Shown in pieces: positions 42,906-51,971 of a stretch of DNA of 64,000 nucleotides. Below the pieces are notes generated by a model that was given only the letters and a program-made list of their open reading frames with translations, was not told where the DNA came from and made no database searches. This DNA comes from Bacillota bacterium. GTDB lineage: Bacteria > Bacillota > UBA4882 > UBA8346. Position numbers and translations under genes: made by a program. Where the stretch lies: positions 186,001-250,000 of the forward strand of contig JAEYGI010000004.1 in NCBI GenBank assembly GCA_023402395.1, written 5' to 3'. Numbering within the stretch: the first letter of the stretch is position 1; each line of letters begins with the position of its first letter.

Positions 42906-44063
42906 CTATTCCCGGATCAAATCGGCGATAATCGCGGCGGCCCGTTCCATCACTCCGGCAGGGCCGATCCGCTGTTTCACCTCGGCCAAGTCCGCCCGGA
43001 TCCGCCCGCTTGCCCCGGAATCGTTCAAAATCTGCTCCAGTTCCCGGGCGACGGAAGCCGGGGTCAGATCGTCCATGAGCAATTCGGGGACGACCCGGCG
43101 CTCCATGATCAGGTTGGGCAGCCCGATGATAATCTCCTTCCCCTTGTGCTCCGGGGATTCCATCAATTTGTAGATAAACAGGGAGAGCTTGCTGAAGCGA
43201 TAGACAATGACCATCGGCGTATTCAAAATCGCCGCTTCCAAGGTCGCGGTGCCGGAGGCGATGATCGCGCCGTCGGCCGCGGCCAGCAGATTGTAAGCCT
43301 CCCCGCCGTCAAACAGCCGGCAGTCCACGGGCCAGCGCCGCGTCAGGCTCTCCAGCCAGCTCCGGTCAAGCGAGCCGGCCACCGGCAGCGCCAGCTTCAG
43401 CCGGGTTTCGGTTCCGAGCGTGGCCGCGGCTTCCAGCATGACGGCCAGCAGATTGGCGACTTCCTGCCGCCGGCTTCCCGGCATTAACACCACCAGCTTT
43501 TCATCGGCCGCCACTCCCAGCGACGCCCGGACCGCTTCGGGATCCCGATCGTTTTGGACCCGGTCCAGCAGCGGGTGGCCGACATAGGTCACCTCGGCTC
43601 CGAATTTCCGGTAAAAGTCGGCTTCAAAGGGCAGCACCGCCAGCAGCAGTTTGACCCGTTCGGCCAGTTTCACGGCCCGATCCTGCCCATAGGCCCAGGC
43701 CGACGGCGAAAACATGCAGACTACCGGGATCCCGCGCGCTTTCGCTTCTTTGGCCAGCACCAGATTGAAACCGCCCGAATCGAGCCACAACACCAGATCG
43801 GGCCGCCGTTTTTCCCATGCCGCGGTGATCTGGCGGACCAGTCGCTTCATCCGGCGCAGATTTTTCAACGCTTCAATAAATCCGATGGTGCTCTGCCGGG
43901 TGGGGTCAAAGAGCAACTCGACCCCGGCCCCGGCCATCCTGGACCCGCCGATTCCGTAAAACTCGGCCTCGGGCAGCAGGCGGCCGATGGCCCGCACCAA
44001 TACCTCCCCGTGCATATCGCCGGAGAACTCGCAGGTTGAGAAGAAGATTACCGGTTTCCCCAT
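42906..44063 (-). CDS. lpxB: Lipid-A-disaccharide synthase
   Basis: LpxB (a GT19 glycosyltransferase) joins UDP-diacylglucosamine and lipid X into the lipid A disaccharide at the inner membrane. The 385-residue product has the N-terminal STCEFSGDMHGEVLVRAI, GIGGSRMAGAGVELL, PDLVLWLDSGGFNLVLAK and FSPSAWAYGQDR stretches, and C-terminal LMPGSRRQEV and SGTATLEAAILNTPMVIVYR motifs, all characteristic. In a Firmicutes-like context this points to a diderm cell with lipid A. No other lpx genes are visible here. Confidence 0.93.
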   Translation of the reverse strand: MGKPVIFFSTCEFSGDMHGEVLVRAIGRLLPEAEFYGIGGSRMAGAGVELLFDPTRQSTIGFIEALKNLRRMKRLVRQITAAWEKRRPDLVLWLDSGGFNLVLAKEAKARGIPVVCMFSPSAWAYGQDRAVKLAERVKLLLAVLPFEADFYRKFGAEVTYVGHPLLDRVQNDRDPEAVRASLGVAADEKLVVLMPGSRRQEVANLLAVMLEAAATLGTETRLKLALPVAGSLDRSWLESLTRRWPVDCRLFDGGEAYNLLAAADGAIIASGTATLEAAILNTPMVIVYRFSKLSLFIYKLMESPEHKGKEIIIGLPNLIMERRVVPELLMDDLTPASVARELEQILNDSGASGRIRADLAEVKQRIGPAGVMERAAAIIADLIRE

Positions 44064-44117
44064 GCAAATACCCTTTCTGTTTTTATAAATCGATATAATA
44101 TTCGAGGGAAGACGCGG

Positions 44118-44894
44118 TTACCCTTTTTTTGGGCCAGTCTCCCGCCAGGCAAGTTCCAAATAACCGGGCCGGAGCGACAAGCGGCTGAGCGTCACCGGCC
44201 ACCGTTCCAGCAGCGAGAACTCCAGTGGAATCTGGTCGCCGACGAATTGAAGCAAGCTTTGGCCGACCGACCGGCCGCCCACCAATAACCGGTCGGGATA
44301 AAACCGGAGTTCGCGCGGCCCGGTGGTTGACAGCCCTCCTTCCAGCAACACCGGGACTTTGCTGCCGAAGATCTCCGCGATACCCGTCAAACGAAGCCGG
44401 TCCGCGAGCATCCCCACCCCCAGATTGTAGCCGGGATAACAGAGATTCAAATAATCGCCCAGCGCCGTTTCGGTAAGCCTGGCGCTGAGCCGGGTCCGGT
44501 TCAGCGCGGTAATCCGCAACTGGCGCTCCCGCAGCAGCAAGGGCAGATCAAACCGGAAGCCGCTCGATTCGATCCGCAGTTGAGACAGGCGCAGATCATT
44601 GATCCGGCAGTCCGCGCCCTTCACCTTGACCGCGTCCACTTCGCCCCGGATCAGTTTTGGCAGGCTCAGCCAGGCGAGCGAGGCTTCGAGGCGGGTCCGG
44701 CCGTTTTGATCCAAGAGATTGGCGCGAAGCGCCGAACGGACCCAAAGATTCAGTCCAATCTCGGCGATGAGCACCCCCAGCATGAATCCGCCGATGCCCC
44801 ATACGGCCAGCCGTAACCGCCTCGGAGTCCAAAAGTCCCGCACCCGCCGGAGCAGTTCGTCGGTTCGCATTACGGTTTCTTTCTTCCTTTCCAT
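44118..44894 (-). CDS. DUF2993/LmeA-like membrane-anchored protein
   Basis: A 258-residue protein with one N-terminal membrane helix (about residues 27-52) and a C-terminal domain rich in beta pattern (ADCRINDLRLSQLRIESSGF, LRERQLRITALNRTRLSARL), resembling DUF2993, a family of lipid-binding envelope proteins. It precedes lpxB in the same direction, 54 bases apart, so an envelope role is likely. Start could be 44894 or the ATG at 44870; neither has a clearly better ribosome site. Confidence 0.6.
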   Translation of the reverse strand: MERKKETVMRTDELLRRVRDFWTPRRLRLAVWGIGGFMLGVLIAEIGLNLWVRSALRANLLDQNGRTRLEASLAWLSLPKLIRGEVDAVKVKGADCRINDLRLSQLRIESSGFRFDLPLLLRERQLRITALNRTRLSARLTETALGDYLNLCYPGYNLGVGMLADRLRLTGIAEIFGSKVPVLLEGGLSTTGPRELRFYPDRLLVGGRSVGQSLLQFVGDQIPLEFSLLERWPVTLSRLSLRPGYLELAWRETGPKKG

Positions 44895-45058
44895 TCAGTG
44901 ATCCGCTTTCTCTAGTATTACCCTTTTCGGGAGAAGATGCGGAGGCCATGCGCAGGAAAGGAGAAGCCGATCGTTGTCGCCGCGCCTCAACGATTGAAAT
45001 TCCGAAGTTCAATCCAGCCGTCACCGACCAAGCGCAAAGTATCGCGAACCGGGATCCA

Positions 45059-45310
45059 ACAACCAATTTGACTGAGCTTGCCGCCAATGTGGAAAAGCGA
45101 TCCGCCAATTTCCAATTGGTGGATGCCAATCCTCCAATTGCACTTGGCAATCTTCCATTGCCATCTCTCCCGTGTCGATTATGACTTGGCAATATCAGAT
45201 TGGCACCTGACAATTTCCAATTGGTGGATCGCAATCCAACATTGGCAACTGCCAATGTGGAAAAGCATCTGTGCAATGTGGATAAGTCAGTTGGCAATGG
45301 AAAAGGGCGG
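45059..45310. repeat. Array 3: twelve degenerate 21-bp CCAAT/ATTGG units
   Basis: In the divergent spacer between the DUF2993-like gene and mntA, a 21-bp register holds for 12 units from 45059. Units carry CCAAT, GCAAT or ATTGG blocks, e.g. CCAATTT-CCAATTGG. Longer similarities recur at five-unit (105 bp) spacing, e.g. CAATTTCCAATTGGTGGAT at 45107 and 45212. The GCCAATGTGGAAAAGC block recurs eight units apart (45083 and 45251). The array runs into the -35 of the mntA promoter. The part of the spacer from 44895 to 45058 shows nothing else clear. Confidence 0.82.
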
Positions 45311-45325
45311 GTTGGTTCTTGGTTG

Positions 45326-45354
45326 TTGGTTCTTTACCGGAATATTGCTATAAT
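45326..45354 (+). promoter_or_regulatory. Promoter for mntA-hepT
   Basis: TTGGTT (45326-45331), 17-base spacer, TATAAT (45349-45354). The -35 box lies at the edge of array 3. Confidence 0.6.
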
Positions 45355-45401
45355 ATAATAAGATCAAAAAAAAACGGCGGGATTGGCAGGTGACTGGAGG
45401 C

Positions 45402-45860
45402 ATGGCGATCAAACCCGATGAAGGACTAATGATTCAATCGCACCGTTTTATCGAGGCGGTTGACCGGGAGTACCCGGTCCGTTTCGCCTACCTTTTCGGT
45501 TCACGGGCGCGCGGGGAGGCAACCGGATCGAGCGACATCGATATTGCCCTTTGTTTCCAGGAAGATTATCCGCTCCCGGAAGAAACTCTGATCCGAGGCT
45601 ATCTGATGGATTTGGGCGGTAATTACTTTGGCAAGGCGGTGGATATCGTTTCCCTGCGCCGCGCCGGTGTCTTTTTAAAATATGCCGTGGTCAGGGACGG
45701 AATTCCGATTAAGGACGGCGGCGGTGGGGCCAGAGCGGAGTTCGAATCGCTCGCCCTCCGGGAATACTTTGATTTTCGCTATTATTCCGATATCTATAAC
45801 AACGCCATGATTGCCGATATCAAAGCGCAAACCTATTTTGGAGGCGGACATGGTCGATAA
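45402..45860 (+). CDS. mntA: MntA-type antitoxin nucleotidyltransferase
   Basis: A minimal nucleotidyltransferase of about 152 residues with the core GSRARGEATGSSDIDIALCF (near residues 37-56: GSxxRG, then the metal aspartates DID). In characterised MntA-HepT pairs this protein silences the toxin by adding AMP to a tyrosine. The start is uncertain: ATG 45402 (with AGGTG upstream), GTG 45390 or ATG 45429. It overlaps hepT by 11 bases. Confidence 0.85.
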   Translation: MAIKPDEGLMIQSHRFIEAVDREYPVRFAYLFGSRARGEATGSSDIDIALCFQEDYPLPEETLIRGYLMDLGGNYFGKAVDIVSLRRAGVFLKYAVVRDGIPIKDGGGGARAEFESLALREYFDFRYYSDIYNNAMIADIKAQTYFGGGHGR

Positions 45861-46266
45861 GAATCTCCTGATTATTAAAACCGACAAAATTAAGGAATAT
45901 TTGGGTTATCTGCAAGACGCCCGGCAATACTCCTTAAATGAATTTAAAAGCACTCCCCAGATCTTCGGTTCATCTGAACGCTTCCTGCACCTGGCCATCG
46001 AGTGCGCCATTGACATCGGCAATCATCTGATCGCCGACTTGCACTTCAGAAAACCCGGGAGCAACCGGGAGGTTTTCGAGATTCTTCATGAAAACGGGAT
46101 CATCGGCGCCGGACTCCGGGACAGTCTGGCTAAAATGGCGCAATTCCGCAATATTTTAGTCCATGATTACTTGAAGATTGACCGGGAGATCGTCTTCAAC
46201 ATCGTTCAACGCGATGTGAAAGACCTGGAACTTTTCATCAAAGCGATTTTTGATACCTTGAATTGA
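45850..46266 (+). CDS. hepT: HepT-type toxin RNase
   Basis: A 138-residue all-helical HEPN-family protein. The active site RX4HXY is present as RNILVHDY (near residue 111), including the tyrosine that MntA would AMPylate. HepT toxins cleave RNA. The ATG at 45850 has GGAGGCGG upstream inside mntA; the frame is open 13 codons earlier but without a ribosome site. The pair is followed by a very strong stem-loop. Confidence 0.88.
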   Translation: MVDKNLLIIKTDKIKEYLGYLQDARQYSLNEFKSTPQIFGSSERFLHLAIECAIDIGNHLIADLHFRKPGSNREVFEILHENGIIGAGLRDSLAKMAQFRNILVHDYLKIDREIVFNIVQRDVKDLELFIKAIFDTLN

Positions 46267-46282
46267 ATGACTCAAAGCCTCG

Positions 46283-46330
46283 ATAGCAAATCAATCTCCG
46301 GCCGGGTGGCGGCGGAGATTGATTTGCTAT
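46283..46330. terminator. 18-bp perfect stem-loop between hepT and the reductase gene
   Basis: ATAGCAAATCAATCTCCG (46283-46300), 12-base loop, exact reverse complement (46313-46330). It lies between convergent genes and could serve both, although no long T run follows. Confidence 0.75.
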
Positions 46331-46349
46331 TCCAAAACTTTTTCAGCGG

Positions 46350-47237
46350 TTATTTCCGGACTTCAATCCCCGCCAGTTTTTCATAGAATTGAACGATGGC
46401 GCAATGATCGCTTTGCCCCTTGCCATCCGCCTTCAAGGCCTGAAGGATCTCCATTACCTGGGCGGTCAGGGGCAGCGGGACCCCGACTTCGTGTCCGGTA
46501 TCAATGGCGTTGGCCAGGTCTTTGATGTGAAGGTCGATTTTGAATCCTGGTTTAAAATTGCCGGCCATCATCAACGGCGCTTTGGCGTCCAGCACGGTAC
46601 TGCCGGCCAAACCGCCCCGGATCGCCTGGTAAATCAATTCCGGATCGACTCCGGCTTTGGCCCCGAGCGTCAAAGCTTCGGAAACCGCGGCAATGTTCAA
46701 GGCAACAATGATCTGGTTGGCAAGCTTAGTGGTATTTCCGGCGCCGCAATCGCCGCATAAAACCACCGACTTCCCCAACCGCTCCAGGATCGGTCGGCAC
46801 CGCTCCAGAATCTCCGGTTTGCCACCGACCATGATCGAAAGCGTGCCGTCGATGGCCTTGGGTTCGCCGCCGCTGACCGGCGCCTCCAACAACTCGACTT
46901 GGCGCTTGGCGGCTGCAGCGGCTACCTCCTTGGTCGTGGCGGGAGCGATGGAACTCATATCAATGACGATCGAACCGGGTCTGGCTCCTTCCAAAACCCC
47001 GTTCTCACCCAGAATCACTTGCTTGACATGGGGAGAATTGGGCAGCATGGTAATGACGATCTCCGTTTGGGCGGCAACCTCTTTCGGTGAGTTTGCCGAT
47101 ACCGCGCCAGCGGCCACCACTTCTTGAACCGCCGCGGCCACGATATCGTAGACGACTAACGAATATCCGGCTTTCAGCAAATTTTTGGCCATTGGCTTTC
47201 CCATAATGCCCAATCCGATAAACCCAATCTTCGACAC
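46350..47237 (-). CDS. 3-hydroxyisobutyrate/tartronate semialdehyde reductase family protein
   Basis: A 295-residue NAD(P)-dependent beta-hydroxyacid dehydrogenase. It has the Rossmann motif IGFIGLGIMGKPMAKNLLKAG near the N-terminus (positions about 4-24), substrate motif APVSGGEPKAIDGTLSIMVG (near 117-136) and the catalytic lysine in GAGNTTKLANQ. The best relatives are 2-hydroxy-3-oxopropionate reductases (GarR/GlxR), which serve glucarate or glyoxylate routes. I start at the GTG at 47237 with GGGAGGG upstream. It follows the FadR-family regulator and opens the sugar catabolic locus. Confidence 0.85.
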   Translation of the reverse strand: MSKIGFIGLGIMGKPMAKNLLKAGYSLVVYDIVAAAVQEVVAAGAVSANSPKEVAAQTEIVITMLPNSPHVKQVILGENGVLEGARPGSIVIDMSSIAPATTKEVAAAAAKRQVELLEAPVSGGEPKAIDGTLSIMVGGKPEILERCRPILERLGKSVVLCGDCGAGNTTKLANQIIVALNIAAVSEALTLGAKAGVDPELIYQAIRGGLAGSTVLDAKAPLMMAGNFKPGFKIDLHIKDLANAIDTGHEVGVPLPLTAQVMEILQALKADGKGQSDHCAIVQFYEKLAGIEVRK

Positions 47238-47279
47238 GAAAAACCCTCCCAACATTGGCGGGCGTTTCCGCCAGGCGAC

Positions 47280-48035
47280 TTAAAATTGCTCTGAAAAACT
47301 GCCGTTGCTGACTTTGTTGATGGCCAGGTCAGCCTCGAACTCGCTTTGAATCGTGTCCAAATGCTCCTTCATCTTCGCCTCGGCCTGCAATCCGTCCCGT
47401 TGCGCAATGGCGTGATAAATCTCGATATGTTGCTGGAGATGCCTTTCCAACCGTTCCGGGTTCTTGAGGTGGGAATTATTCTTCAAAACCGGCCACATGT
47501 TCTCGCCGATCAACTGCATTACTACTTCCATCACCCGGATAATCCCGCTGTTTCCAGTCCCGACGGCGATCGCCATATGAAAGGCCCGGTTCATCTCGGA
47601 AGTGCTTTTATCGCTTTGACGCCGCAATTGATTCTCTTCCAGCAGCTCAAACATTGCCTTGAGATACTCCGGGGTAATCCGCTCCGCGCAGAGCCGCGCG
47701 GCGAAGCATTCCACCATCCGCCGGGTTTCCAGAATCTCCAACGGGTCAATCTGCTCTCTGACCAAAATCCGGCTGAAGGATTCCAGCAGTACTTCCTGGG
47801 GCGCGTCATCGGAGATATAGGTTCCTTCGCCCTGCTTGATTTTGATCACTCCCAGGATTTCCAGAGCGGATATCGCCTGACGTACCGAAGCGCGGCTGAC
47901 ATTGAGCATTGTCGCCAATTCCCGCTCCGGGGGCAATCGATCGCCGGGCGCCAAGTCGCCGTTGGTTATCAGCAGTTTTACCTGTTCCACGACCATCTTG
48001 TAGATTTTTTCATTTTTAATCGGCTTGAAAGGCAT
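47280..48035 (-). CDS. FadR-subfamily GntR transcriptional regulator
   Basis: A 251-residue regulator with a winged helix-turn-helix (residues about 10-75; LPPERELATMLNVSRASVRQA followed by IKIKQGEGTYI) and a helical FCD ligand-binding domain (about 90-230; ETRRMVECFAARL and FHMAIAVGTGN). Such proteins usually sense sugar acids or organic acids and leave DNA when ligand binds. The ATG at 48035 has GGAGG upstream. A palindrome fitting the FadR-type operator lies at 55172-55182, upstream of the locus. Confidence 0.9.
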   Translation of the reverse strand: MPFKPIKNEKIYKMVVEQVKLLITNGDLAPGDRLPPERELATMLNVSRASVRQAISALEILGVIKIKQGEGTYISDDAPQEVLLESFSRILVREQIDPLEILETRRMVECFAARLCAERITPEYLKAMFELLEENQLRRQSDKSTSEMNRAFHMAIAVGTGNSGIIRVMEVVMQLIGENMWPVLKNNSHLKNPERLERHLQQHIEIYHAIAQRDGLQAEAKMKEHLDTIQSEFEADLAINKVSNGSFSEQF

Positions 48036-48221
48036 GTAAAACCTCCACACTATCGGGGAATTGAATTTCCACAATAAATTTTACCATTGTCGCCAGGAAA
48101 ATGAAATGTTTAGTGCGTCTTAATTTGGAACGAAGCAGTTCCGAGATGCCGAAAATTCATCAATTTCCCAGGCAATTTAGGTTACAATCAATTCGATAAA
48201 CTGCGACCTATTTTCCTTGAT

Positions 48222-50249
48222 TCATAGATCTTCCTCAAAAACTACGGTTTCAAACCAGTTAACCGGCGGGACCGTTACCGACCGGTATCCCTGATCATTT
48301 TCCTGGGTCAGGGATGCTCCCGACCAGGCCGCCCAAACCCGACCCGACTTTGACGAACGTAATTTGATTCGGGCGCCGTGAACCACCACCGGTTCATGAT
48401 AAGTGGTCCCCTGATGGCCCGAGAAATTGACCAGATGAACGAGGGTCCGGTGCCGCTCCGGCTGATAGTGCACACTCACCTGCAATTGGGGCGGAGCATC
48501 GACTTTCAAGACCGGCTGGGAGCTGTTTAACCCGATTAATTGGACGATCAACTCCCGATATTCCTCCAAACCGTGTTTATAATACAGCGAATCGGGCTGC
48601 CAGGGGAGGTAAGCGGTTTGCCCCTTTCCGAAACTATAGACAATCACGCCGGGCCGGTCCGATTCCCGATCCGGGTAACAAAATTCGGGCGGGCCGTAAC
48701 GCTGTGGCGGAATCAGCCGCAATAAGCTCTGGGCGCCCTCTTTCAACGAGACGTAAAGATAGGGTTGATCCAATACCATGAGGCGGGTTTCCGGAAAATT
48801 CAACTCAGCGGGGGCAATCCGGAAATAGGATGACCGCATATTGGCCCGGACTTCTTGAAGTTCCTGAACGCCCAGGGATTCCAGTCCGAATCGGGTCGAA
48901 AACTCTCCCAATTCCCATTGAAGTCCCGAGCCGTATGTCGCTATCAGCCGGCCGCCTTGCCGGACATAGTCGTCCAGGACCCGGCATTCATGTTCCGTCA
49001 GGCGCACGGCATTCGGAAGGATAATTACTTTATACCGCCGCAAACAGGTTGCGATATCGGAATCGTTCATCCGCCGGTCGCTGATCAAGTCGAAGGGAAT
49101 CTGAGCTTCGGCTAAAATACGGTACATTCCGCGGAACGGCACGGTCATCATATTAAAACCATCGGCATATTCGATGTTTTTGTCCGCATAGAACAACGCC
49201 ACTTCCGCGCCGGATACCAGCCCGGAATAGAGTTCCTGGTTGGCCTGCTGGTATTGGAAGATCTCCTCTACTACCGCATAACTTTTAGTATCTTCCTGAT
49301 CCAATGTGCCGAGCAGGTAATAATCCAACTGCGCCCCTTCGGCCAGTTGTTGCGCCAGCCGTAAGGCTTGACAAGCCGCGCTTTCGGCCACGAAACGATA
49401 GGGAATATCGATAAAATGAGTGGTTGTGCTGCAAAAGGGACGGCCCTTCCCAAAGGCAGCCGCCCATTTGGCCTGTTCCCCGGACCAATGGCCCCATTCC
49501 GGCAGCGCCCGATCCAGCGACCGATTAACCTCCCACCGGATCAGGTCGGACCCGTCGTAGCGCATCATCACGCCCACGGCGGGCCGGGTCTCTTTCACGG
49601 TTTTCATGATTTGCAGCGCGACATCCTCACAGGTGCGGCGGCGAAACTCGGCGTATTTCAGAAACACCGGATTGCTCCAGTCCTCCTGCAACGGCAAACG
49701 TGCGCCGTACATGGCCTTGAACAACCGTTTGCAATTTTCACATTGACATACTCCATAATAGTTCAGACTATAATCCCGGACCTGATATCGGAACATATTG
49801 AAGAACACCCCGTCCAACTCGTATCGGCTCAGGGCTTCTTTCAATATTTCCAGGGCATATTCCCGGTACCAGCCGCCATTAATGCAAGTATGATACACGC
49901 CGTTATAGATCACCGGTTGACCTTGGGTCGTTTTCCAAAACCAATCCGGATGGTCTTCAAAAGCCGCCGGCGCTGCCTTACTAAAATCAAAACGCCCGAT
50001 TACCCGGATATTTTCGCGATGGGCCGCCGCTAAAACTTCACCCAGAATGTCATCCTTCATATAGGTGTTTTTCAGCTGATAGCCGAGGCCGGTCGGGTAA
50101 AAGGCCATGATGCCGCCGACGTTGAACAACAGGACATTGGCGTGCATCGCTTGGACTTGCCGTACCAATCGCTCCGGGTCCAAGGCGCCGTCAGTCTCCC
50201 GCAAATTGGTCTGAATAATTCGAAAAGGTTGGTCCCACCAGTTGCTCAC
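48222..50249 (-). CDS. Putative glycoside hydrolase (GHL6-like barrel with beta-galactosidase trimerisation-like domain)
   Basis: A 675-residue cytoplasmic protein. The N-terminal half (about 5-330) resembles hypothetical GHL-type TIM barrels: RVIGRFDFSKAAPA, DGVFFNMFRYQ and the small CQCENCKRLFKAMYG cysteine motif near residue 170. The middle (about 345-530) resembles the class I glutamine amidotransferase-like beta-galactosidase trimerisation domain (KVIILPNAVRLTEHE, YVRQGGRLIATYG), and a beta-rich tail follows. The catalytic acids cannot be fixed from here. Start at the GTG at 50249, with AAAGGAGA upstream. It is read after the ABC importer genes. Confidence 0.72.
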   Translation of the reverse strand: MSNWWDQPFRIIQTNLRETDGALDPERLVRQVQAMHANVLLFNVGGIMAFYPTGLGYQLKNTYMKDDILGEVLAAAHRENIRVIGRFDFSKAAPAAFEDHPDWFWKTTQGQPVIYNGVYHTCINGGWYREYALEILKEALSRYELDGVFFNMFRYQVRDYSLNYYGVCQCENCKRLFKAMYGARLPLQEDWSNPVFLKYAEFRRRTCEDVALQIMKTVKETRPAVGVMMRYDGSDLIRWEVNRSLDRALPEWGHWSGEQAKWAAAFGKGRPFCSTTTHFIDIPYRFVAESAACQALRLAQQLAEGAQLDYYLLGTLDQEDTKSYAVVEEIFQYQQANQELYSGLVSGAEVALFYADKNIEYADGFNMMTVPFRGMYRILAEAQIPFDLISDRRMNDSDIATCLRRYKVIILPNAVRLTEHECRVLDDYVRQGGRLIATYGSGLQWELGEFSTRFGLESLGVQELQEVRANMRSSYFRIAPAELNFPETRLMVLDQPYLYVSLKEGAQSLLRLIPPQRYGPPEFCYPDRESDRPGVIVYSFGKGQTAYLPWQPDSLYYKHGLEEYRELIVQLIGLNSSQPVLKVDAPPQLQVSVHYQPERHRTLVHLVNFSGHQGTTYHEPVVVHGARIKLRSSKSGRVWAAWSGASLTQENDQGYRSVTVPPVNWFETVVFEEDL

Positions 50250-50279
50250 GGTAATTTCTCCTTTCAAGAGCGTCAAAAG

Positions 50280-50306
50280 AGCGGTGGCGGTTGTTCCGCC
50301 ACCGCT
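50280..50306 (-). promoter_or_regulatory. Stem-loop between the binding-protein gene and the hydrolase gene
   Basis: AGCGGTGGCGG-TTGTT-CCGCCACCGCT, a perfect 11-bp stem 16 bases past the binding-protein stop. Minus-strand sequence continues CTTTTG. Such hairpins often protect binding-protein mRNA or act as partial terminators. Confidence 0.7.
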
Positions 50307-50321
50307 GTCCATCGGATTTGT

Positions 50322-51911
50322 TTATTTACGGATCAAATACCGTTTGTAGGACGCTTGCTGCATCGCAACCGCTTCCTTGATCCCCATTTTATTGATGGTT
50401 TGGAGGTAATCGTCATATTTGGACAGCGGAACCCGCCCCACGATGAACTTGACGGTCATTTCATCGGTATAGGTGGTTACTTCGTTCATAATGTCCGAAT
50501 ACTTCCGCACTTCTTCCGGCAACAGTGAAACCGAGGGCATAACCCGGCTGATATCGGCCGTGGCCCACAATTTGATCGAGTCGCGCAACTCCGGCAGGAA
50601 CACCCGTTGTTCGTAAATCCGCCTGTCCATCTCGCATGGCGGTTGATCCACCCCGCGGAAATGGGCGCCGATCGCCTGATCAATCGGTAATTTGGGATTT
50701 TTGGCGATCAGATCGGTGAGTTGCGGGTAGCCGTTGACCATCTTGTACGTCAGGCCCTCGACGCCGAAATTGAATAACATGTGCCCTTCCGGACTAAAGG
50801 CGTAATCCAGGAATTTAACGGTTTCGATCACATGCTTATTGGATTTGGTAATCGCGGCTCCGGAGCCCGGGAACTGTTTGGCCGCCGAGGAATACAGATT
50901 GTATGGTTTTCCGGCCGCGCCCAGCGGATAGGGAGCGCCGACCAGGTGGAAATCGGGGTTCTTTTTCTGAGCCAAGGCGGTAAACCGGCCAAAATTCCCC
51001 GATGAAGTGCCGTGCCAGGACCCGGCGATGTCATTAAGCACCTTGGCATCGAAGGATTTGTCATCATTGCTGATAAAGTCGGGGTCGATCAGCCCCTCGC
51101 GATACCATTGATTCATGGTTTTCAGCCAGTCTTTGAATTCCGGCTCGGCCGGGCCGTATTTGACGACGCCCTTGACGTGATAGAAGCCGTATTCAATACC
51201 CCAGGGGAACGTCCAGTACCGCAAAGCGTTATTGCCATAGGGATTGCCATGCAATCCCGTGGCGATCAAGGGAATCTCGTCCGCTTTGCCGTTGCCGTTA
51301 GGATCTCTTTCTTTAAATGCTTTTAATACGGTATACCACTCGTTGACCGTGGTCGGCACCTTCAAGCCCAGTTTGTCGAGCCAATCCTTCCGAAGCTGAA
51401 AACCCCAGGTGGATCGGAGGAAAGGATCCTTGCGTAAAAACGGGAAACAATAGATGGTTCCCTTGTCGGTGAGCATTTCTTTCCGTATCTGCGGGTTCTG
51501 CTTCAACAGCCTTGATAAATTCGGCGCGTACTTCGGGAGCATTTTGTTCAAGGGGGTCGCCGCCCCATCCCGGATGGCCTTTTCGGCTCCACCCATGTAG
51601 TTCATCCATTCCCATTCGATCACGTCGGGAAAATCTCCGGCGGCAACCATCAGGTTGAGCTGCTCCTTTTCCTGCCCAACCGGGGGGTGAATGAACTTCA
51701 TCGTGATGTTGGTCTTCTCGGCCAAGATTTTATAAATTGGCAACTCACCGTAGTTACTGATCGCTCCGCCCGTCTTGGATGGGTTGAACGGAGCAAATGC
51801 GGTCAATACTAACTTCTCTTTGGAGAGCGGGGCGGCAGCCATTGTCAAACCGGATATGGCCAAGATCACCAAAACCAAACAGACTGCTTTCAAAACCATT
51901 TTTTGGGACAT
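50322..51911 (-). CDS. ABC transporter extracellular solute-binding protein (LplA-like)
   Basis: A 529-residue exported binding protein. The signal peptide covers residues 1-26 (AISGLTMAAAP); no lipobox cysteine is visible, consistent with a free periplasmic protein in a diderm. The family 1 fold shows the LNLMVAAGDFPDVIEW and VPTTVNEWYTVLKAFKERDP segments typical of LplA/YtcQ proteins for oligosaccharides. A calcium-binding-like DPNGNGKADEI loop is present. ATG at 51911 with GGAGGG upstream. It follows the two permease genes. Confidence 0.9.
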   Translation of the reverse strand: MSQKMVLKAVCLVLVILAISGLTMAAAPLSKEKLVLTAFAPFNPSKTGGAISNYGELPIYKILAEKTNITMKFIHPPVGQEKEQLNLMVAAGDFPDVIEWEWMNYMGGAEKAIRDGAATPLNKMLPKYAPNLSRLLKQNPQIRKEMLTDKGTIYCFPFLRKDPFLRSTWGFQLRKDWLDKLGLKVPTTVNEWYTVLKAFKERDPNGNGKADEIPLIATGLHGNPYGNNALRYWTFPWGIEYGFYHVKGVVKYGPAEPEFKDWLKTMNQWYREGLIDPDFISNDDKSFDAKVLNDIAGSWHGTSSGNFGRFTALAQKKNPDFHLVGAPYPLGAAGKPYNLYSSAAKQFPGSGAAITKSNKHVIETVKFLDYAFSPEGHMLFNFGVEGLTYKMVNGYPQLTDLIAKNPKLPIDQAIGAHFRGVDQPPCEMDRRIYEQRVFLPELRDSIKLWATADISRVMPSVSLLPEEVRKYSDIMNEVTTYTDEMTVKFIVGRVPLSKYDDYLQTINKMGIKEAVAMQQASYKRYLIRK

Positions 51912-51971
51912 CACATTTCCCTCCTATAATTTTTTCCGTCACCAATTAAAACCTCCGCGAGCCTCCTTTCG

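Noticed and set aside
23156..45310. CRISPR array as an explanation for the 21-bp arrays
   Set aside because: There is no constant repeat alternating with unique spacers, units are too short and each is diverged, and no cas genes are in the window.
44596..45353. Frames over array 3 with NWW/NWK repeats
   Set aside because: Same periodic effect, and one extends antisense through the DUF2993-like gene.
50280..50306. Stem-loop after the binding-protein gene as the end of the operon
   Set aside because: The next gene starts 30 bases later in the same direction with its own ribosome site and no promoter, so partial termination or mRNA protection is more likely.
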